NCBI GenBank assembly: GCA_021399435.1
Contig: JAJTUP010000080.1
Location: forward strand, 1-64,000
Direction: 5' to 3'
DNA: 64,000 nt
Origin: Diaporthe sp. PMI_573
Taxonomy: Eukaryota > Ascomycota > Sordariomycetes > Diaporthales > Diaporthaceae
A program made the translations under genes and the position numbers. Under the pieces are notes generated by a model. The model did not search any database and had not been told where the DNA came from. It saw only the letters and a list, made by a program, of their open reading frames with translations. Positions 58,446 through 64,000 of this stretch are shown here, in pieces. Each line of letters opens with the position of its first letter. Positions within the stretch are counted from its first letter, which is position 1.

Positions 58446-59314
58446 CCTGAGGTGGAGCCAGAGCAGAAGCTGGGGGACAAGCTGGAGGACAAGCTGGAGA
58501 GGGAGCAAGAGGGGTCCAAGCAGGGTGAAGTTGCGCAATATTATCACATGAAGAGAATGGAAGAGGCAGCGAGGGACGGACTGGGCGACTGAAGCAGGTA
58601 AGAAAAGGAGAAAAGGAGAAAAGGAGAAGAGCGAGGTCGGCGAGGGGGACGATGGCATGAGGCAATCAGCGCACAAGGAGATGCGAAGGAGATGGAAAAC
58701 GGACAAGACGAAGAGTTACCAGCCCAGAAGAGGAGCAACAATAGACGAGAAAGTGCCGGCCGAGTCGAGTGCGGAACCTCGATCGAGACTTCCCGAACTG
58801 TGGTAAGATCATGTAAACATCTACAGTCCCAGCTTCCAAGCTTGTCGTTGGCCCCTGCCTCGGGTGGGATACGCTGAGCATATCATACCATCTTAGTCCC
58901 TCGACATTACATCTGACAGAGAGATGATGGAACACCTACAAAATGGTAGTAATAGTCGAAGTAGCGAGCCCCAAACACGTGTGTCGCATGACCATATTTC
59001 GGGACATCTTGAAGGCGCATTGGGGCTGAGGATGGCAGGCGTGATCCTCACCATCCGGTCTACGGGATAGTGTCAGTGTCAGTGTCTAGTCATACTGCGT
59101 ATCCATCGTAGAAGCTGCAGTCGTAAACACTTTCTCCCATCCGGTGTGTCTTTGCTCGGTCTTGGCAGCAGCAGCAACCCTCCCGAAAGATTACTGGCCA
59201 CTGGGTAGAAACCCAACACGTAGATTCAGTATAATGCAAGAGACCACAGCCATAATGTGTGAATCAAGTCCGGTCCGATTGAGTCTGGTCCATATCTACA
59301 AGTACAAGGCCAGC
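58446..59314. other. Intergenic, 0.87 kb, with short purine repeats
   Basis: Upstream region of the minus-strand gene at 58445 and 3' flank of the complex I subunit. It contains imperfect repeats (ACAAGCTGGAGG near 58480) and the (GAAAAGGA)3 tract at 58603. No gene seen. Confidence 0.55.
58603..58626. repeat. (GAAAAGGA)3 purine microsatellite
   Basis: Three exact 8-bp copies on the plus strand, about 160 bp upstream of the start at 58445; read on the minus strand it is a pyrimidine tract, as often found before fungal transcription starts. Confidence 0.8.
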
Positions 59315-60129
59315 CTAGTCCAACGCCTCCGCCTGGAACGGCTCCGGATCCTCTGGTGCTCTCGCCTGTTTACCCGTATGTTAGCCCGGAACTGTGATGT
59401 GATTGATATGAAGGTGTCGACCCGCTGCCCGCCGCTGCTGCTGGACTTACCCTCTTCGCGCCCGAGCCCCCAAGCTCCCGCTCCAGCCCGCCCTCAAACT
59501 CGCGCGGGAACGACGGCCGGTCAGGGTATGTGGCCTTGACCACATAGCAGACGCTCAGGAAGGTGGCGATGAAGGCTGCAATCTGGACGAGGCCCTTTCT
59601 CGGGCTGACCCAGGTGTACTCGTGCGGGGTGAAGATGCCCATCTGGTCGTAGTCCTCGTGGCAGGGCTCGCCATAGTTCCTCCGCTCCTGCTTGTCCCAC
59701 CAGTCGGCGTGAGGGTCGCGAAACTGTCGCTTAATCGGGGCGGGCTGGACGTAGCCTCCGTTCTGTGCGAGAAGGCGAACCCAGCGTTAGCACTCTACCC
59801 GACTCTGACGTGCTCTTCCTAAACCCGACGCGCCCACGAGTTCCGTATCTCCCACTCGTCCCTTGCCCCTCCGACCATCGATCTGCTATGGGATCGGGTC
59901 CCTCCGCTGGCCGACTTGTCTGGATGTGTTGGTGTCCTCGGTCTCAACGTACCATGTTTGGGTCCTCGACTTCGGTCAGGCTGGGGTAGGCAGGATATCT
60001 CTCTTCGAGGTTCTTGTTGTACTCTGGCAGGAAGGTCCGTTGCTGGACAATCGGGAGCCGGCGCGCCGCAACTGCAGCCGTTGCCGACCGCAGAGGGGAC
60101 GCCTTGGCTGCAATTCGGCGGGAGAGCAT
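59315..60129 (-). CDS. Mitochondrial complex I subunit, NDUFB8/ASHI type
   Basis: Accessory subunit of NADH:ubiquinone oxidoreductase in the inner mitochondrial membrane. Exons 60129-59953, 59762-59451, 59365-59315 give 179 aa. A mitochondrial presequence (MLSRRIAAKASPLRSATAAV, rich in Arg/Ser/Ala) is followed by FLPEYNKNLEERYPAYPS, DPHADWWDKQERRNYGEP, a conserved MGIFTPHEYTWV, one membrane helix (GLVQIAAFIATFLSVCYVV) and a short C-terminal tail. Length fits the family. The last exon encodes 16 residues. It is divergent from SWR1 across 648 bp. High confidence in the family, slightly lower for the exact subunit name. Confidence 0.9.
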
Positions 60130-60777
60130 CTGGAGAGGTAGGTCGGTTAGCCGGTGGGTGGGGTGGTCGGTTGGTCAATTGCCCGTGAAAGCGTCGATCA
60201 ATTGGGTGGCAGAGGGTAGAGAGAGTGTGGGAGAGACCTGCCTTGGCTATAGAAGTGGGCGCAATGTGGGCGCAATGTGGGAGAAGCTGTCGTCGTCGGA
60301 TGCTCTCAGAGGTGACGCTTCAATTCGATCCTCGGCCTGGCTGCTGTTTGTGCCTGAGGCAAGAGTGGTCCGTGCGTCTGATGTGGGTGCAGGGGTACAT
60401 AAGTACGTATTCCGGAGCAGGGCCACATGTACCTAGGTACCTCCTCGCCAGGGAGCTGTCCAGAGCTACAGGTGGTCCTCCCTTCTGTATCTGACAGCTA
60501 CACAGCGGTAATGAAATCTGCCCGTCCACGTCTTAGCGCAGGCGACAGGACTCACGCATCTCAAGGTTTTCCAGCCTTTCGCCTGACAACAAGACAAACC
60601 CGCCCTTTTCGCGCCATCCAGCACCACACGAGGCTCCAAACATGTCCAGACTCGATATGCGAATAGTCTGAACCCCTGCCAACATCCAGATTCATTTTCT
60701 GGCTTGTCAAATGCCCGCTCTGCCGGATTCCCGACCCCATTCCGCCTCCGTCCCGCCGTCTCCCCGCGTAACTCGCT
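60130..60777. promoter_or_regulatory. Bidirectional promoter of complex I subunit (-) and SWR1 (+)
   Basis: 648 bp between two divergent housekeeping start codons. It contains the 11-bp tandem repeat at 60255-60276. No TATA box stands out, which fits housekeeping promoters. Confidence 0.65.
60255..60276. repeat. Exact 11-bp tandem duplication (GTGGGCGCAAT x2)
   Basis: Copies at 60255-60265 and 60266-60276, followed by a partial third copy (GTGGG). It lies about 130 bp upstream of the complex I subunit start codon. Confidence 0.85.
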
Positions 60778-63700
60778 ATGACGGAGCCCAGCGCGTCGAC
60801 TTCTGGTGCTGCTGCCTCTGCCTCTGCCTCTAATCCTGCCTCTGCCTCGCCGTCCAACACTCGTCGCCTTCGACACCAGCCGGACTCGACTGCCGACCCA
60901 GCACCTGCTCCCGTCGATAAAGGTGCCGAGACCGATACCGACGCCCATCGTCCATCGCACGACGACCCGTCCACGTCGAAATCCCCCCTCCGTCCTTCTC
61001 CCATCATCACCGACTCCCTCCAGACGCCTGCCGCCGCTCAACATGACGCCGCCCTGTCATCTCCAGACTCTTCCTTGTCCACATTGTCAACGCCCCCCGA
61101 GTCGCCGACCGATGACTTCTTTACCTCTACGCCCGCGCCAAACACAAACGGCCCTCTCGGGAACGCGCTGACAAATGGTCACGCTCGTGCCGCAGAGACG
61201 CCCGAGGACGACAGGCCGGCGAAACGTCGCAGGCTCCGCGACTCGACGCCTACTCCGCAGGGGTCCAAGACGCGCAAGATCGTCGAGTCGCCGCCGTGGA
61301 AGAAGTTCGAGGCAAAAGGCCCCACCACCATCATCGAGGACGGCAAGCGGAAGTCCGGTCGTCTGAACACGGTCCCCTTGGAGCAGATGAGCAGTGACAA
61401 GAGGATCACAAGGAAGTCATACTCGCAGAACACCCCCCCTTCCAAGCTCAGGCATGGCTCAGGCAACGGTCAAACTCCATCCAGCCAGGCTGCCAAACAG
61501 CGCGCCGCCTCGGCGAGCAAGTCTCTAGCATCCAAATCCAGCGCGGTCTCGAAGCCTGCGGCACGAAAGTCACTTGGGCATGAGCCTAGGTCCACACCCA
61601 GAAATCGCAGGCCTTCACCACCACCCTCTGCGCAGCCCAGTCGATCATCAACGAGGACGCGACGCCTGTCGAGAACCGGCCGGGACAGCTTAGATAACGA
61701 CGTTTCCGCTACCCAAACTACGAGATCGACACCCCGGATCAAGCTGCGGGTCAACCGCGTTCCCCTGACCGAATTGCCGCTTGTGCATCCTGACCGTGCC
61801 AAGAAGAAGAGGGTAGCCCCAAACATTGAGGAATACTTCCGCACTGCCGACAACATACCCGTCACCGAGGGCGGTCAGTTGATACCTGAGGATGAGCCCG
61901 TCTTCACAGACGACATGGCTCTGGCTGAGGCCAAGACAATCATACGCATCGAGGACGAAGCGCGACCCGATGGTCTACTCGGGAAGAGTTGTGCAATATT
62001 CGAGCCCGAGCCCGCCGAAGAGCCCCCACGACAGTATGCACACATGGACCACCTGGTCAAAGCTGGCCAGAACCTGCGGAAGTGGATGGTCCGGGAGCAG
62101 AGGGAGCATCGAGACAGGGCCAAAAAGATTGCAGAGGCATGCCAGGCGGTATGGCGGTCCCGGCAGCCAAAGTCCCACGAGGAGATCGAGAGGGAAGCAC
62201 GAGAAATGTGGATCGGACGATACCGAACAGTCATGAAAGCCATGTTCGGGACCTGGGAGAACGTGAGGATAGAGGTGAACCGGCGCCGCCTGGAAGAATG
62301 GGAGGCAGAGGAGCAAAGGCGCGTCAAGGCTGCACTGCAGGAAGCCGTCTCTCGCTCCGAACAACAACTTCTCGCCAGGCAGGCACAGTTTGACTCGGAC
62401 GTGAGCGATGATGAGCTCCTGCACGAGGACGGCGAACCTATGGAATCGGGCTCAGACGATAGCCAGGTCTCCGGAGACGACGAGGCGTCCGTGGACGGGC
62501 CGAGTGACGAGGACAACATGTCTTCTTCGGAGGAGGATGACGACCGTAAGTCGGCCGCATCTGATGAGGGCCTAACACAGGAGCAACTCAAGGAAAAATA
62601 TGCAAACTTGCCCGACATTGAAACCAAGGATGACACAAATGGCGGCGGCAACACATCCATGGCAGAGGCCCTCGACGATGACACAAGTGATGAGTCCGTC
62701 GACATGGATGACGACATGGGCTCTTCAGATGATAACAGCAACGAGAGCGGCTCGGACGACGACGGAGACGACAGCGGGGATGAAGAGGGCCGGCCTTCCG
62801 GGTTACTGGGTCTGTTCTTTGGCGGAAAGGAACTGAAGAAACTCGAGGAAGACACAGCCGAGAATCCAGACAGCGCCGCCGACCCTAGCGATATCCAGAT
62901 GACCGACGCTGATGCCGCTGGGCCCTCCACCGAAGGAGAATCAACCAAGGCAGCTGCCGCAGACCATCCGACAACTCCCAAGCTGAGCGGTACTGCGGAT
63001 GCAGCTGCGACATCCAACACTGATCAGAAGATGACCGATGCCTCTACGCGACGATCGTCACCGTCTTCTGAGCGAAACCCCCAGCCAGCAGGTCCGGGGA
63101 CGACGCACACAGCACCTCCTTCGGACGCTGTGCAGACGACTCCAGAGGTCGAGGCCACAACCAATCCCGCTAGTCCCGATCGCAGCCAGTCGCCTCGCAC
63201 CAATGATACAAAACCCTCCGACATCGACACTGCAACGTCTATTGAGCGTATGAGCGCTCCACTAGAACCGAGCAGAAGCAGATCCGGTTCTCCACAACCC
63301 ACGGCCCCACGGACAGAGGTGCCATTTCTCCTGCGTGGCACCCTCCGTGAGTACCAACACTACGGACTAGACTGGCTTTCTGGGCTTTATGCGAACAACA
63401 CCAACGGCATCCTCGCTGATGAAATGGGGTTGGGGAAGACCATCCAGACGATTGCGCTGTTGGCGCACCTAGCGTGTACGCACGAGGTGTGGGGCCCGCA
63501 CCTTGTGATTGTTCCGACGAGTGTGATGCTCAACTGGGAAATGGAATTCAAGAAGTGGTGTCCGGGTTTCAAGATCCTGACCTACTATGGCACCCAGGAA
63601 GAACGGAAGAGGAAGCGCCAGGGCTGGACCAACGACGACGTCTGGAATGTGTGCATCACCTCGTACCAGATCGTCCTCCAGGACAACCAGGTGTTCAGGC

Positions 63701-64000
63701 GCCGGAGGTGGCACTACATGATCCTGGACGAGGCTCACAACATCAAAAACTTCAGGTCACAGAGGTGGCAGACGCTTCTCGGCTTCAACACCCACTCGCG
63801 CCTCCTGCTGACGGGCACGCCGTTGCAAAACAACCTGACCGAGCTCTGGTCTCTACTGTTCTTCCTGATGCCCTCTGAGAACGGCGTGGGTGGCTTTGCG
63901 GACCTCAAGGAATTCCACGACTGGTTTGCCAGGCCAGAGTCACAGATCCTCGAGCATGGCCGGGAGCAGATGGACGAGGAGGCTCGTGCCATCATCTCGA
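60778..64000 (+). CDS. swr1: SWR1 chromatin-remodelling ATPase (N-terminal part)
   Basis: Catalytic subunit of the SWR1 complex, which exchanges H2A for H2A.Z in nucleosomes. The frame is open from the ATG at 60778 to the window edge (1074 codons, truncated). Order: Ser/Ala/Pro-rich disordered N-terminus with RPAKRRRL, an HSA domain around residues 415-480 (YAHMDHLVKAGQNLRKWM...), a long acidic Ser/Asp/Glu region with repeats of SSDDNSNESGSDDD type (histone-binding style), LREYQHYGLDWL, helicase motif I DEMGLGKT (881-888), motif II DEAH (984-987) and motif III LLTGTPLQNN. HSA plus a long acidic spacer before the ATPase points to SWR1 rather than INO80 or Fun30. No intron seen, though one in-frame 36-nt GTAAGT...CAG stretch near 62547 should be read through as coding. 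Confidence 0.95.
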   Translation, partial: MTEPSASTSGAAASASASNPASASPSNTRRLRHQPDSTADPAPAPVDKGAETDTDAHRPSHDDPSTSKSPLRPSPIITDSLQTPAAAQHDAALSSPDSSLSTLSTPPESPTDDFFTSTPAPNTNGPLGNALTNGHARAAETPEDDRPAKRRRLRDSTPTPQGSKTRKIVESPPWKKFEAKGPTTIIEDGKRKSGRLNTVPLEQMSSDKRITRKSYSQNTPPSKLRHGSGNGQTPSSQAAKQRAASASKSLASKSSAVSKPAARKSLGHEPRSTPRNRRPSPPPSAQPSRSSTRTRRLSRTGRDSLDNDVSATQTTRSTPRIKLRVNRVPLTELPLVHPDRAKKKRVAPNIEEYFRTADNIPVTEGGQLIPEDEPVFTDDMALAEAKTIIRIEDEARPDGLLGKSCAIFEPEPAEEPPRQYAHMDHLVKAGQNLRKWMVREQREHRDRAKKIAEACQAVWRSRQPKSHEEIEREAREMWIGRYRTVMKAMFGTWENVRIEVNRRRLEEWEAEEQRRVKAALQEAVSRSEQQLLARQAQFDSDVSDDELLHEDGEPMESGSDDSQVSGDDEASVDGPSDEDNMSSSEEDDDRKSAASDEGLTQEQLKEKYANLPDIETKDDTNGGGNTSMAEALDDDTSDESVDMDDDMGSSDDNSNESGSDDDGDDSGDEEGRPSGLLGLFFGGKELKKLEEDTAENPDSAADPSDIQMTDADAAGPSTEGESTKAAAADHPTTPKLSGTADAAATSNTDQKMTDASTRRSSPSSERNPQPAGPGTTHTAPPSDAVQTTPEVEATTNPASPDRSQSPRTNDTKPSDIDTATSIERMSAPLEPSRSRSGSPQPTAPRTEVPFLLRGTLREYQHYGLDWLSGLYANNTNGILADEMGLGKTIQTIALLAHLACTHEVWGPHLVIVPTSVMLNWEMEFKKWCPGFKILTYYGTQEERKRKRQGWTNDDVWNVCITSYQIVLQDNQVFRRRRWHYMILDEAHNIKNFRSQRWQTLLGFNTHSRLLLTGTPLQNNLTELWSLLFFLMPSENGVGGFADLKEFHDWFARPESQILEHGREQMDEEARAIIS

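Noticed and set aside
62547..62582. Possible 36-nt intron (GTAAGT...CAG) in SWR1
   Set aside because: Too short for a fungal spliceosomal intron and in frame with acidic coding sequence on both sides.
61875..63020. 381-codon Ser-rich minus-strand ORF
   Set aside because: Shadow of the Asp/Glu/Ser-rich acidic region of SWR1 on the opposite strand.

Overview
The window comes from a filamentous ascomycete (Pezizomycotina, most likely Sordariomycetes). Most genes are broken by short GT-AG introns, commonly 50-90 nt, often with CTAAC/CTAAT-like branch sites. The gene families are typical of this group: fungal Nha1 antiporter, deuterolysin, Pth11/rhodopsin-like membrane protein, Zn2Cys6 regulator, SWR1. 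All exon models were spliced by hand from the sequence and checked for reading-frame closure. No tRNA, rRNA, CRISPR array or intact transposon was recognised.

Region 1 (1-10.6 kb): the 3' end of a Na+/H+ antiporter, then a compact four-gene block in two divergent pairs. The genes are a 2,3-dihydroxybenzoate-decarboxylase-like amidohydrolase (-), an aldehyde dehydrogenase (+), a salicylate-hydroxylase-like FAD monooxygenase (-) and a sugar-type MFS transporter (+). Together they look like an aromatic aldehyde/acid catabolism cluster, but no ring-cleavage dioxygenase lies in the window.

Region 2 (11.6-17.7 kb): a cysteine-bearing single-pass membrane protein, a small membrane-anchored protein that resembles the prodomain of deuterolysin, and 3 kb further on a complete deuterolysin (M35) metalloprotease.

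Region 3 (19-37.8 kb): a second oxidation/transport block. It holds an intronless PheA/TfdB-type FAD monooxygenase, a rhodopsin-like integral membrane protein, a phenol-2-monooxygenase-like enzyme with a 12-nt micro-exon, a full-length ABCC transporter, a cytochrome P450 broken by an exact 11-bp tandem duplication and a second frameshift, and a 12-exon sugar-type MFS transporter with a 10-nt micro-exon.

Region 4 (38.7-51.2 kb): a homocysteine S-methyltransferase, a small secretory/membrane ORF, a 3.6 kb gene-poor stretch, a Zn2Cys6 transcription factor with an uncertain 5' end, an uncharacterised probably nuclear protein, and a membrane-anchored DUF3445 (heme-dependent oxidative N-demethylase-like) protein.

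Region 5 (53.7-64 kb): an intronless, GC-rich DHA2 drug:H+ antiporter, a conserved fungal protein of unknown function, then housekeeping genes: a complex I NDUFB8-type subunit divergent from the SWR1 chromatin-remodelling ATPase, which runs off the right edge. The left and middle look like accessory metabolism, the right end like core genome.
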